NCBI RefSeq assembly: GCF_003403015.1
Contig: NZ_QURL01000003.1
Coordinates: forward strand, 248,001-312,000
Direction of reading: 5' to 3'
Origin: Fulvimarina endophytica
Lineage (GTDB): Bacteria > Pseudomonadota > Alphaproteobacteria > Rhizobiales > Rhizobiaceae
DNA: 64,000 bases
Of this stretch, positions 20,379 through 28,866 are shown piece after piece. The notes under the pieces are model-generated. The model saw only the letters and a list, made by a program, of their open reading frames with translations. It ran no database searches and was not told the origin of the DNA. The translations under genes were made by a program, and so were the position numbers. Numbering within the stretch: position 1 is the first letter of the stretch; every line of letters begins with the position of its first letter.

Positions 20379-20578
20379 ACGAGCATCGCGAGATTCAGCG
20401 TGCATCCGTGCCGAAATGGCCACATGATCACGATAGATAACCATATGTGACAGGATGCGATCGGCGCATTCGCCCTTGGCCCTCAAGGCGTCTCGGAAGC
20501 CCCAGGGGCTCGCGGGGCCCCGGGGGCGCAAGGGTGCCGCAGGATCGCTCCGACACGGGACGCAGGAGGCGAGGACGC

Positions 20579-20989
20579 ATGGTGCAACCAAGTGCGGAAC
20601 TGCAGAAATCGATCTTCCGGACGCTGACGGCCGATCCCGGCCTGACGGGGCTGCTCGGCGGCCCGAAGGTGTTCGACCGCCGGCCCGAGCGCGCGGCCTT
20701 TCCCTACCTCACCCTCGGACGCACGGCGGTCGTCGACTGGTCGACGGGCACCGAGGACGGCTCGGAGCATATCCTGACCCTGCATGTCTGGGCCAAGGGC
20801 GGCGGCAAGCAGGAGACCTATGCGATCATGGACCGGGTCTCCGAGACCCTGAACGACGCGGCGCTGCCGCTCGAGGGCCATCATCTGGTGAACCTGCAAT
20901 TGCAGTTCGCGGAGGCCCGGCAGGAGCCCGAGAGCGCGACCTATCACGGCATCCTGCGCTTTCGCGCGGTGACGGAGACGGTCGCCTGA
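20579..20989 (+). CDS. GTA tail terminator, DUF3168 family (g8)
   Basis: The 136-residue protein starts MVQPSAELQKSIFRTLTADP. The DUF3168 pattern is clear: GGPKVFDRRPERAAFPYLTLG, HILTLHVWAKGGGKQETYAIMDRVSETL, GHHLVNLQLQFAEARQEPES, YHGILRFRAVTE. It caps the tail tube at the head-tail junction. AGGAGG and GAGG lie ahead of the ATG at 20579. The frame is open to 20447, but that extension is Arg-rich and not conserved-looking. A 200-nt gap with an AT-rich patch (20415-20450) precedes it. Confidence 0.88.
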   Translation: MVQPSAELQKSIFRTLTADPGLTGLLGGPKVFDRRPERAAFPYLTLGRTAVVDWSTGTEDGSEHILTLHVWAKGGGKQETYAIMDRVSETLNDAALPLEGHHLVNLQLQFAEARQEPESATYHGILRFRAVTETVA

Positions 20990-21019
20990 GGCTGGCGCTC
21001 CGAAGAAGAGGGTGAGGGA

Positions 21020-21039
21020 CCGGCCCGGCGACGGGCCGG
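21020..21039. other. first intergenic hairpin between g8 and g9
   Basis: CCGGCCCG (21020-21027) and CGGGCCGG (21032-21039) form a perfect 8-bp stem with a GCGA tetraloop, 31 nt after the g8 stop. Confidence 0.7.
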
Positions 21040-21069
21040 CCAGACCCATACATGATGCGAGAAGACCGA

Positions 21070-21095
21070 AGCGGCTCCGAAAGGGCCGCTTTTTT
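21070..21095 (+). terminator. terminator-like hairpin inside the GTA cluster, g8/g9
   Basis: AGCGGCTC pairs with GGGCCGCT (one G-U and one mismatch) around CGAAA and is followed by six T. It has the form of an intrinsic terminator, yet tail gene g9 starts only 39 nt downstream on the same strand. It could set lower expression of the distal tail genes or require antitermination. Confidence 0.65.
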
Positions 21096-21133
21096 CATGG
21101 GCGATTTTTTAAGACGAGACGGAGGGACGCGGG

Positions 21134-21544
21134 ATGGCGGCGCAGAAGGGCAAGGACCTTCTCCTGAAGATGGAGGACGGTGGCGGCGGCTATCTGACGG
21201 TGGCGGGGCTTCGCGCCCGAAAGCTCGCCTTCAACGCCGAGACCGTGGACGTGACCGATACCGAGAGCGCCGGTCGCTGGCGCGAGCTTCTGGGCGGGGC
21301 GGGGGTCCAGCGCGCCTCGCTTTCGGGAAGCGGCATCTTCAAGGACGCGGCCTCGGATGCGAGGCTGCGCGGCGCGTTCTTCGACGGGCGGATCACGGGC
21401 TTCGAGGCGGTGATCCCGGATTTCGGCCGGGTGAGGGGGCCGTTCCAGATCACCGCGCTCGAATATGCAGGCGAGCACAATGGCGAGGTGACCTTCGAGA
21501 TCGCCATGGAATCGGCGGGAGCGCTGGCCTTCGATGCGATCTGA
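21134..21544 (+). CDS. GTA major tail tube protein (g9)
   Basis: The 136-residue protein starts MAAQKGKDLLLKMEDGGGGY. It has the phage tail tube pattern of the TP901-1 type: GLRARKLAFNAETVDVTDTESAGRW, a beta-rich middle (RASLSGSGIFKDAASDA), FDGRITGFEAVIPDFG and the terminal VTFEIAMESAGALAFDAI. It polymerises as hexamer rings to form the tail. GGAGGG lies before the ATG. The g10 ATG overlaps its last codons. Confidence 0.92.
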   Translation: MAAQKGKDLLLKMEDGGGGYLTVAGLRARKLAFNAETVDVTDTESAGRWRELLGGAGVQRASLSGSGIFKDAASDARLRGAFFDGRITGFEAVIPDFGRVRGPFQITALEYAGEHNGEVTFEIAMESAGALAFDAI

Positions 21545-22010
21545 TCGTGTTCCCGCCAACCGGCGGAGGGGCGAGGTGGGCGCCGTCGTCGACGGCACCG
21601 AGCGCCGGCTGTGCCTGACGCTCGGCGCGCTCGCCGATCTCGAGACCGCCTTCGGGGCCGAGGACCTGCCGGCGCTCGCCGCGCGGCTTTCCGCCGGCCG
21701 GCTTTCGGCACGCGATCTCGCCGTGATCATCGCCGCCGGCTTTCGCGGGGCGGGCGAGGCGGTCGGCCTCGACGAGGTGGCGGCCATGCGCTTCGAGGGC
21801 GGCGTCTCGGGGGCGGCGAGGCTCGCGGTGGAGCTCCTGACGGCGGCCTTCGGCGAGGGCGACGAGACAGGCGAGGAGGCGGGCGGGTCGCGGGGAGGAG
21901 GAGTGCCGGGCGGGGAACTGCCGGACCCCGCCCTGCCGTGGCGGGAGACCCCCAGGCCGCCGCGGCCTTTCCCTGGGACGATGTCCTCGCCTTCGGGCTC
22001 GGCGTCCTGA
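21534..22010 (+). CDS. GTA g10 protein (gene transfer agent family, tail-assembly related)
   Basis: The protein has up to 158 residues. The conserved part is GEVGAVVDGTERRLCLTLGALADLETAFG and LSAGRLSARDLAVIIAAGFRGAG, which matches the small GTA g10 family. The C-terminal 50 residues are Gly/Pro/Arg-rich and overlap the next gene by 73 nt in another frame, so the true functional part is probably the first 100-110 residues. It overlaps g9 by 11 nt. A role in tail assembly, likely as chaperone, comes from its place in the cluster. Confidence 0.78.
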   Translation: MRSDRVPANRRRGEVGAVVDGTERRLCLTLGALADLETAFGAEDLPALAARLSAGRLSARDLAVIIAAGFRGAGEAVGLDEVAAMRFEGGVSGAARLAVELLTAAFGEGDETGEEAGGSRGGGVPGGELPDPALPWRETPRPPRPFPGTMSSPSGSAS

Positions 22011-22153
22011 AGCTCAGCCCGCGCGACTTCTGGGCGGCGACGCCGCGCGAGCTTGCCGCCGCCATGGGCGCGTTCGGCGGAAGGTCGGGCGCGCGGGCGC
22101 CGAGCCCTGCCGACCTCCTCGCCCTCATGACCCGCTTTCCCGACCAGCCATAG
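21938..22153 (+). CDS. GTA g10.1 phage tail assembly chaperone-like protein
   Basis: With a GTG start at 21938 this 71-residue protein reads MAGDPQAAAAFPWDDVLAFG, then LGVLKLSPRDFWAATPRELAAAM and ALMTRFPDQP. The FPW-(x)n-LGVL-LSP-FW-ATP-EL pattern is that of the small phage protein family found after g10 in GTA clusters. The start is hard to place: it lies inside g10 and lacks a Shine-Dalgarno sequence, but the conserved FPW residues require a start this far upstream. It ends 9 nt before g11. Confidence 0.75.
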   Translation: MAGDPQAAAAFPWDDVLAFGLGVLKLSPRDFWAATPRELAAAMGAFGGRSGARAPSPADLLALMTRFPDQP

Positions 22154-22162
22154 GATCTCGCA

Positions 22163-22729
22163 ATGGACGAAGAGGAAACGATCCGCGTCTCGATGAGCGC
22201 GGACACGGCGGAGCTTTCGGCGGCGCTCGACGCGCTGTCCCAGAAGGCGGACCGGTTCGGCTCGGCGCTGACGGGCGCCCTGAAGGGGGCGGCGAGCGGC
22301 GGCAGGTCCCTCGACGAGGTGATGCGCTCGCTCCTCTCCCGTCTTTCCGACATCGCCCTCGACGCCGCGCTGAAACCGTTCGAGGCGCTTCTCTCCGGGG
22401 CGCTCGGCGGCCTTCAGGGCGGCGGCGCGAAGGTGACCCCCTTCGCCAAGGGCGGCGTCGTCGCGCGGCCGAGCTTCTTTCCAATGGGTGGCGGCAACGG
22501 CGGCGGCGGGCTGGGGTTGATGGGCGAGGCCGGGGCCGAGGCGATCCTGCCGCTCGCGCGCGGGTCCGACGGGCGCCTCGGCGTTGCGGCCGGCGGTGTG
22601 GGACGAGGGGGCGGTCCGTCGATCGTCTTCAACGTGACGACGGCGAACGCCGAGAGCTTCAGGAAATCGGAGATGCAGATCAACGCCATGCTCGCCCGGG
22701 CCGCAGGGCGCGGCCGGCGGGGGCTCTGA
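22163..22729 (+). CDS. GTA tail tape measure protein (g11)
   Basis: The 188-residue protein begins MDEEETIRVSMSADTAELSA and continues with a helix (LDALSQKADRFGSALTGALK), a hydrophobic helical stretch (LSDIALDAALKPFEALLSGA), Gly-rich segments and the typical FAKGGVVARPSFFPMGGG and GLMGEAGAEAILPL motif. Its C terminus is TTANAESFRKSEMQINAMLA. Tape measures set tail length, and this short one predicts a short tail, as in GTA particles. ATG follows GGATCTCGCA. It is 3 nt from g12. Confidence 0.9.
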   Translation: MDEEETIRVSMSADTAELSAALDALSQKADRFGSALTGALKGAASGGRSLDEVMRSLLSRLSDIALDAALKPFEALLSGALGGLQGGGAKVTPFAKGGVVARPSFFPMGGGNGGGGLGLMGEAGAEAILPLARGSDGRLGVAAGGVGRGGGPSIVFNVTTANAESFRKSEMQINAMLARAAGRGRRGL

Positions 22730-22732
22730 GCC

Positions 22733-23368
22733 ATGGGCATTGCGGCCTTCTCAGAGGAACGCTTCCCGCTGCGCATCGGCTTCGGTGCGAGCGGCGGGCC
22801 GGAACGGCGCGTCGAGATCGTGCGCCTGTCGACCGGGTTCGAGCATCGCAACCAGCGCGGCGCCCACGGCTTCCGGCGATACGACGCGGGCTCGGGCGTG
22901 CGCAGTCTCGCCGATCTTTCCGAGGTGACCGCTTTCTTCGAGGCCCGGCGCGGGAGCCTCGTCGGGTTCCGGTTCCGCGATCCCATGGACTGGCATACGG
23001 GCCCGTTCGGCCGGGCGCCGGGCGGCTTCGACGTGTTCCTGGGAACCGGCGACGGCGAGCGCCGGCGCTTCGATCTCGTCAAGCGCTACGGAACCGGCCC
23101 GGATGCCTATGTCCGGCCGATCGCCAAGGCCGTGGCGGAGGGCTTGCGGGTCGCGGTCGGCGGCACCGAGCTCTCAGGGGGCTTCATGCTGGAGGCGGGG
23201 GGAGGCGCGATCCTCCTCGATGCGCCGCCGGAGCCGAGGGCCGTGGTGTCGGCGGGCTTCGCCTTCGACGTGCCGGTGCGTTTCGACACCGACCAGCTTC
23301 TCGTCAACGTGACGGCCTTCGAGGCCGGCGAGATCCCGTCCATTCCCCTGATCGAGGTGCGCCTGTGA
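22733..23368 (+). CDS. GTA distal tail protein, DUF2460 (g12)
   Basis: The 211-residue protein of the DUF2460/TIGR02217 type starts MGIAAFSEERFPLRIGFGAS. It contains RRVEIVRLSTGFEHRNQRGA, a RRYDAGSGVRSLADLSEVTAFFEARRG-like stretch, FRFRDPMDWHTGPFG and a C-terminal beta part (FDTDQLLVNVTAFEAGEIPS). The distal tail ring joins tube to baseplate. Its stop overlaps the GTG start of g13 (GTGA). Confidence 0.93.
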   Translation: MGIAAFSEERFPLRIGFGASGGPERRVEIVRLSTGFEHRNQRGAHGFRRYDAGSGVRSLADLSEVTAFFEARRGSLVGFRFRDPMDWHTGPFGRAPGGFDVFLGTGDGERRRFDLVKRYGTGPDAYVRPIAKAVAEGLRVAVGGTELSGGFMLEAGGGAILLDAPPEPRAVVSAGFAFDVPVRFDTDQLLVNVTAFEAGEIPSIPLIEVRL

Positions 23369-24258
23369 AGAGGTTTCCGACGAGCCTGAAGGAGGCGCTG
23401 GCGGGGCCGGTGACGACGCTGTGCGAATGCTGGCGGGTGAGCCGGGCGGACGGCATGGTTCTCGGTTTCACCGATCACGACGAGGATCTCGTCTTCGCCG
23501 GCACGCGCTTCGAGGCACGCAGCGGGTTCGGGGCGAGCGAGGCGGAAAGCGCGCTCGGCCTGTCCGCCGGGACGCGCGAGGTGACGGGGGCGCTCGCCTC
23601 CGATCGCATCGAGGAAGCCGATATCGCAGCCGGGCGCTATGACGGGGCGCGGGTCGAGAGCTTTCTGGTGGACTGGACGAGGCCCGAGAGCGCCCATGCC
23701 CTGACCGATGTTCAGACCGTCGGCGAAATCCGGCGCGGCGATCTCGCCTTCACGGTGGAGCTGCGCTCGCGCATGGCCGATCTCGACCGGGTGCGCGGCC
23801 GGCTCTACCGGCGGACCTGCGACGCCGTGTTCGGCGATCGGCGCTGCGGCGTGGATCTCGACGGGCGCGGATTGCGGCGCGAGGCGATGGTGAGGGCGGT
23901 GCGCGGACGGATCGTGGTGCTCGATCCGGGCGATGCGCCTGCCGCGCACGACTACGCCCACGGGCGGGTGGAGTTTTTGACGGGACCTGCGGCGGGGCTC
24001 GCCTTCGAGATCGCGAGCGCCGGGATCGATCCCGGGACGGGACTCGAGATCGTGCCGACATGCGCCCTGCCGGTGCTGCCGGAGGAGGGCGACCGGGTCC
24101 GGATCACGAAGGGCTGCGACAAGCGGGCCGCGACCTGCGCCGGCCGGTTCGCCAACCTCGCGAACTTCCGGGGCTTTCCGCACGTTCCGGGCAGCGATGC
24201 GGTGCTCGGCGTCGCCAAATCCGGCGATCGCCATGACGGCCGCCCTCTGGCGCCGTGA
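23365..24258 (+). CDS. GTA tail hub protein, DUF2163/BR0599 family (g13)
   Basis: The 297-residue protein starts with GTG. The N-terminal DUF2163 part contains TLCECWRVSRADGMVLGFTD, and the C-terminal part CDKRAATCAGRFANLANFRG. Cys152, Cys161, Cys251 and Cys258 are arranged as in the Rhodobacter GTA hub, where Cys residues hold an iron-sulfur cluster. Cys20 and Cys22 lie near the N terminus. The family and cluster position are clear; cluster binding here is inferred from the Cys pattern. It overlaps g14 by 26 nt. Confidence 0.92.
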   Translation: MKRFPTSLKEALAGPVTTLCECWRVSRADGMVLGFTDHDEDLVFAGTRFEARSGFGASEAESALGLSAGTREVTGALASDRIEEADIAAGRYDGARVESFLVDWTRPESAHALTDVQTVGEIRRGDLAFTVELRSRMADLDRVRGRLYRRTCDAVFGDRRCGVDLDGRGLRREAMVRAVRGRIVVLDPGDAPAAHDYAHGRVEFLTGPAAGLAFEIASAGIDPGTGLEIVPTCALPVLPEEGDRVRITKGCDKRAATCAGRFANLANFRGFPHVPGSDAVLGVAKSGDRHDGRPLAP

Positions 24259-24706
24259 GGCGGGCGAGATGCCGCGGGAGATCGGATGGCGGGCCGCGCG
24301 CATCGCTGGGACCTGGATCGGCACGCCCTATCGCCATCAGGGCGGACGGAAAGACGTCGGCTGCGACTGCCTCGGCCTCGTGCGCGGGGTCTGGGGCGAA
24401 CTCTACGGCCGCGAGGCCGAGCGGCCCGGAGCCTACGATGTCGACTGGGCCGTGCGGGGCGAGGGCGAGCTGATGCTGGAAGCCGCGCGGCGGCATCTGG
24501 ACGAGAGGACCGGCGAGGCCCCGCTGACGGGCGACGTCCTTCTGTTCCGCTGGCGCGAGCGGCTGCCGGCCAGCCATTGCGGCATTCTCGATGCCGAAGG
24601 GCGCCTCGTCCACGCCTATGAGGGGAGCGCGGTCGTCTCCTCCGCGATCCCCGAGGCTTGGATGCGCCGGCTCGCCGGCCTCTTCCGCTTTCCCGACACT
24701 CCATAA
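24233..24706 (+). CDS. GTA cell-wall peptidase, NlpC/P60 family (g14)
   Basis: The 157-residue protein starts MTAALWRREAGEMPREIGWR. It has the NlpC/P60 papain-like active site: GTPYRHQGGRKDVGCDCLGL with the nucleophile Cys46, then LPASHCGIL with His115. It is thought to open the peptidoglycan during GTA DNA entry. An upstream Met in frame (24197) lies within g13; the ATG at 24233 fits the family start. g15 begins 11 nt after its stop. Confidence 0.93.
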   Translation: MTAALWRREAGEMPREIGWRAARIAGTWIGTPYRHQGGRKDVGCDCLGLVRGVWGELYGREAERPGAYDVDWAVRGEGELMLEAARRHLDERTGEAPLTGDVLLFRWRERLPASHCGILDAEGRLVHAYEGSAVVSSAIPEAWMRRLAGLFRFPDTP

Positions 24707-24717
24707 GGTCTGACGTC

Positions 24718-27700
24718 ATGGCAACGCTGCTTCTCCAGGCGGCCGGCGCGGCGCTCGGCGGTGCCGTCGCGGGGCCGCTCGGCGCCGTTCTCGGACGCGC
24801 GGCCGGCGGGCTCGCCGGGTCCGCGATCGATGCCTCCCTCTTCGGCACCCGCGAGCGGCGCGAGGGGCCGCGTCTCGATGCGGCCCGCATCATGCAGGCC
24901 GACGAAGGCGGGGGCATTGCCCGCGTCTACGGCACGGCACGGGTCGCGGGCCAGGTGATCTGGGCGACGCGCTTCGAGGAGGAGGCCGAAACCGAGCGCC
25001 AGGGCGGCAAGGGCGGCGGCGCGGGCGGCGTCGAGGTGACGAGCTACAGCTATTTCGCCAATTTCGCCGTGGGCCTCTGCGAAGGGCCGATCTCCGGCAT
25101 CCGGCGCATCTGGGCCGATGGCGAGGAGCTCGACCGGGGCGATGTCACCGTGCGCCTTCATCGCGGCGGCGAGGACCAGTCGCCGGATCCGCTGATCGAG
25201 GCGAGGCAGGGCGAGGGCCGCGCGCCGGCCTATCGCGGGCTCGCCTATCTGGTGTTCGAGCGGCTGGCGCTCGCGCGCTGGGGCAACCGGGTGCCGCAGA
25301 TCTCCTGCGAGGTGATGCGGGCGATCGGCGATCTGGAAGGGGCGGTGAAGGCGATCACCATCATTCCGGGGGCGAGCGAGCACGGGCTCGATCCGCGCCC
25401 CGTGCGCGAGGCGATCGCCGAGGGGGAGGACCGGGTGATCAACCGGACCGTCTCCTTCGGCCCGAGCGACTGGTCGGCCTCCATGGACGAGATGCAGGCG
25501 GTGATGCCGGCCCTCGAACGGGCGGCGCTGGTGAGCGCCTGGTTCGCCGACGATCTGAGGGCCGGCCATGCGAGCCTTCGTCCGAAGGTGGAGATCAGCG
25601 CCCGCCGGGAGACCGAGGCTTGGCGCGTCGGCGATCTGACGCGCGGAGAGGCGCAACTGGTGAGCCTTGAAAACGGCGCGCCGGCCTATGGCGGAACGCC
25701 CAGCGATGCGGGCGTTCTGCGGGCGCTCGCCGAGCTTCGCGCACGCGGGCTCGCCGTCACCTTCTATCCCTTCGTCCTGATGGACGTGCCGGCCGGCAAC
25801 GGGCTGCCGGACCCTTATGGCGGGCTCGAGCAGGCGGCCTTTCCCTGGCGCGGGCGCATGACGCTGGACCGCGCAGAGAGCGAAACCGGAACGGCGGACC
25901 GGACGGCGGGGGCGAGGGCCGACATCGACCGGTTCGTCGGCACCGCGTCTCCCGGCGACTTCGCCTGGCGCGGCGAGCGGCTGACCTATCGCGGCCCGCC
26001 GGAATGGTCCTATCGCCGGATGATCTTCCATCAGGCGCATCTGGCCCGGCGCGGCGGCGCCGCCGCCTTCGTGATCGGCTCGGAAATGCGCGGCCTCACG
26101 CGGCTGCGCGACGAGGCGGGACGCTTTCCCTTCGTCGAGGCGCTGATCGCCATCGCCGGCGAGGTGAAGGCGATGATGCCGGATGCCGTCGTCACCTATG
26201 CCGCCGACTGGAGCGAATATGCCGGCTACCGCCCGGCGGACGGGGCGGGCGAGATGCGCTTCAATCTCGATCCGCTCTGGGCCTCGCCCGCGATCGACGT
26301 GATCGGGATCGATAACTATCTGCCGCTCTCCGACTGGCGCGGCGAGGGCGATCCGGGAGGCGGCGTCGCCTCGCCCTACGACCGGGCGGCGCTTACAGCC
26401 TCCCTCGATACCGGCGAGTGGTTCGACTGGTATTATGCGAGTGCGGCCGACCGGCGCGCGGGCCGGCGCACGCCGATCACCGACGGGGCGGGCGGCACGC
26501 CCTTCGTCTACCGCGACAAGGACATGAAGGGCTGGTGGTCGAACCACCACCGCGAGCGGGGGCCGGGCGGGGCCGAGACGGGCGAGGTCTCGCCCTATGT
26601 GCCGATGGGAAAGCCCATCTGGTTCACCGAGATCGGCTGCCCGGCCATCGACCGGGGCGGCAACCAGCCGAACGTCTTCACCGATCCCAAATCCTCCGAG
26701 AGCCACGCGCCCTATCATTCGCGCGGCTTTCGCGACGATCTCGCCCAGCGCCGCTTCCTGGAGGCGGCGCTCGCCGGCTGGGAGGCGGGGATCGGGCCGG
26801 GGCCGCAGGCGCGAAATCCGATCTCGCCGGTCTATGGCGGGCCGATGGTTGAGCCCGGCGCGATCCATGTCTGGACCTGGGATGCGCGGCCCTATCCGGC
26901 CTTTCCGGCCCGCTCGGATCTGTGGAGCGACGGCGCCAACTGGCGGCTCGGCCACTGGCTGAACGGGCGGCTCGCCAACGCCCCGGCCGACGCGCTGATC
27001 GCGGCGATCCTCAAGGATCACGGCATCGCAGGATACGACGTCTCGGGGCTCGACGGACTGCTCGGCGGCTATGTGATCGAGGGCCCGCGCCCGGCCCGCG
27101 AGGACGTGGAGACGATCCTGTCGCTCGTCGGCGCCATCGCCTTCGCGGGGGGCGGCGACATCTGCTTCCGCTCCCTCGACCGGCGTCACGACGAGGTCGC
27201 CATCGGGGCGCTGGTGGACGGCGAGGGGCCGCTCTGCGAGAGGCTGCGGGCGGAGGCGGGCGAGAGGCCGGACGAGATCGCGATCGGCTATCTCGATCCC
27301 GATCTCGCCTTTCAGCCGGCCGTCGCGAGCGCGGCCCGCAGCGAGGCCGAGGTGCCGCGAACCGGGCTTTCGAGCGCGCCGGCGGTGATGGACCGGGAGC
27401 TTGCGGCCCGCTGCGCCGCCCGGCTCCTCGCCGAGGCGGACGGGGCGCGCGAGACGGCGACATTCGCGCTGGCGCCGAACCGGGTCGAGATCGAGCCCGG
27501 CGACGTTCTTTCGGTGACGGGACGACCGGGGCAATGGCTGGTGACGCGGATCGAGACCGGGGCGGCGCGAAAGGTGGAGGCGCGGCGCCTCGCCTTTACG
27601 CAAGCCCCGGGGCGAGGGCCGGAGGCCGGGGACGGACCCGCGAGCGACCAAAGGGGGCCGATTGCGGCCTCGCGGCCGGCCTTCGCGCTTCTCGATCTCC

Positions 27701-28623
27701 CGCTGCTTCCCGGCCGTGACCCGTCGATCGGCGCGCTCGCGCTGAGTGCGCGGCCCTGGATGCCCTACGCCATCGACATCGCCCCCGAAGGCGGGGGCTT
27801 GAGGCGCCGGACGGTGGTCTCGAAGCCGGCGGTGATGGGGCGTCTTGAGGAGGCATTGATGCCGGGGCCCGCCGGACGGCGCGACCCGGGCAACCGGATC
27901 GCCGTGCGGATCGCGCGCGGGGGCCTTTACTCGGTTTCTCACGCGGACCTCCTGTCGGGTGCCAATGCTGCGGCGATCGTGGCGGAGGACGGGCGCCTGG
28001 AGGTGCTTCAGTTCCTTGCCGCCGACGAGATCGAGCCGGGCCTCTTCCGGCTCACCGGACTTCTTCGCGGACAGGCCGGGACCGAAGGCGAGGCGGCCCT
28101 GCCCTTCGCGCCGGGCTCGCGCTTCGTTCTCCTGAACGAGGCGGTGGAGCCGCTGTTGCTCACCGAAACCGAGATCGGCCAGCCGCTGGATCTCAGGTTC
28201 GCCCCGATCGGGCGGCCGCTCGACGATCCGGCGGTGACCATGGCGCGGGCGAGCCTCGGCCTTCGGGCGGTGCGGCCCTATGCCCCGGTGCATCTGTCGG
28301 CGCTCTTCGAGCCGGACGGCGCGGTGCGGCTCGGCTGGATCCGGCGAACGCGGGTCGGCGGCGACAGCTGGCAGGCCGAGGACGTGCCGCTGGGCGAGGA
28401 GCGGGAGATCTACCGCCTGCGGGTGAGGGGCGATGCGGCTGGCGATGGCGGCGGGGTCTTCGCCGCCGAGGTGTCCGAGACCGGGCTGCGCCTGTCGCCG
28501 GACGCGCAGATCGCGGCGTTCTCGCGCCTGCCGGACCGCCTGACCCTTGAGGTCGCCCAGGTCTCGCCGGTCTGGGGGCCGGGTGTATTCGCGACACGGA
28601 GCTTCGAGCGGCCGGGAAGGTGA
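24718..28623 (+). CDS. GTA tail-tip host-interaction megaprotein (g15)
   Basis: The 1301-residue protein starts MATLLLQAAGAALGGAVAGP, a Gly/Ala-rich hydrophobic segment. A GTA TIM-barrel-like domain runs from about residue 430 (YRRMIFHQAHLARRGG) to about 740 (WDARPYPAFPARSDLW). It contains GSEMRGLTRLRDEAG, ITYAADWSEY-type sequence (VVTYAADWSEYAGYR) and FTEIGCPAIDRGGNQPNVFT. A phage-tail domain (GPLCERLRAEAGERPDEIAI) and beta-sandwich C terminus (LEVAQVSPVWGPGVFATRSF) follow. It is expected to form the tail tip that contacts the recipient cell. Length is full for the family. Confidence 0.93.
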   Translation: MATLLLQAAGAALGGAVAGPLGAVLGRAAGGLAGSAIDASLFGTRERREGPRLDAARIMQADEGGGIARVYGTARVAGQVIWATRFEEEAETERQGGKGGGAGGVEVTSYSYFANFAVGLCEGPISGIRRIWADGEELDRGDVTVRLHRGGEDQSPDPLIEARQGEGRAPAYRGLAYLVFERLALARWGNRVPQISCEVMRAIGDLEGAVKAITIIPGASEHGLDPRPVREAIAEGEDRVINRTVSFGPSDWSASMDEMQAVMPALERAALVSAWFADDLRAGHASLRPKVEISARRETEAWRVGDLTRGEAQLVSLENGAPAYGGTPSDAGVLRALAELRARGLAVTFYPFVLMDVPAGNGLPDPYGGLEQAAFPWRGRMTLDRAESETGTADRTAGARADIDRFVGTASPGDFAWRGERLTYRGPPEWSYRRMIFHQAHLARRGGAAAFVIGSEMRGLTRLRDEAGRFPFVEALIAIAGEVKAMMPDAVVTYAADWSEYAGYRPADGAGEMRFNLDPLWASPAIDVIGIDNYLPLSDWRGEGDPGGGVASPYDRAALTASLDTGEWFDWYYASAADRRAGRRTPITDGAGGTPFVYRDKDMKGWWSNHHRERGPGGAETGEVSPYVPMGKPIWFTEIGCPAIDRGGNQPNVFTDPKSSESHAPYHSRGFRDDLAQRRFLEAALAGWEAGIGPGPQARNPISPVYGGPMVEPGAIHVWTWDARPYPAFPARSDLWSDGANWRLGHWLNGRLANAPADALIAAILKDHGIAGYDVSGLDGLLGGYVIEGPRPAREDVETILSLVGAIAFAGGGDICFRSLDRRHDEVAIGALVDGEGPLCERLRAEAGERPDEIAIGYLDPDLAFQPAVASAARSEAEVPRTGLSSAPAVMDRELAARCAARLLAEADGARETATFALAPNRVEIEPGDVLSVTGRPGQWLVTRIETGAARKVEARRLAFTQAPGRGPEAGDGPASDQRGPIAASRPAFALLDLPLLPGRDPSIGALALSARPWMPYAIDIAPEGGGLRRRTVVSKPAVMGRLEEALMPGPAGRRDPGNRIAVRIARGGLYSVSHADLLSGANAAAIVAEDGRLEVLQFLAADEIEPGLFRLTGLLRGQAGTEGEAALPFAPGSRFVLLNEAVEPLLLTETEIGQPLDLRFAPIGRPLDDPAVTMARASLGLRAVRPYAPVHLSALFEPDGAVRLGWIRRTRVGGDSWQAEDVPLGEEREIYRLRVRGDAAGDGGGVFAAEVSETGLRLSPDAQIAAFSRLPDRLTLEVAQVSPVWGPGVFATRSFERPGR

Positions 28624-28656
28624 CCGGCCGGACCCTGAAGGAAGAAGGAGAAGCGC

Positions 28657-28863
28657 ATGATCGATCAGAAGGAATGGTATCGCTCGCGCACGGTCTGGGG
28701 CGGCCTCGTCGCCCTTGCGGCCGCGCTCGGCGGCCTGTTCGGGCTGGAGGTGTCCGATGCGATCCAGAGCGCGGCGACGACCGCGCTCCTCGATACGGCG
28801 GCCGCCATCGGCGCGCTCGTCGCCATCTACGGACGGCTGAGGGCGGAGAAGCTGCTGCACTGA
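28657..28863 (+). CDS. small two-helix membrane protein, holin-like
   Basis: The 68-residue protein starts MIDQKEWYRSRTVWGGLVAL. It has two hydrophobic stretches (about residues 14-30 and 43-58), the second ending IGALVAIYGRLRAEKLLH, with a charged N terminus. The WYRSRTVWGG and AIYGRLRA features recur in small holin-like phage membrane proteins. AAGGAG lies ahead of the ATG, 33 nt after g15, so it is probably the last gene of the GTA run. Function is inferred from size, topology and position only. Confidence 0.65.
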   Translation: MIDQKEWYRSRTVWGGLVALAAALGGLFGLEVSDAIQSAATTALLDTAAAIGALVAIYGRLRAEKLLH

Positions 28864-28866
28864 ACG

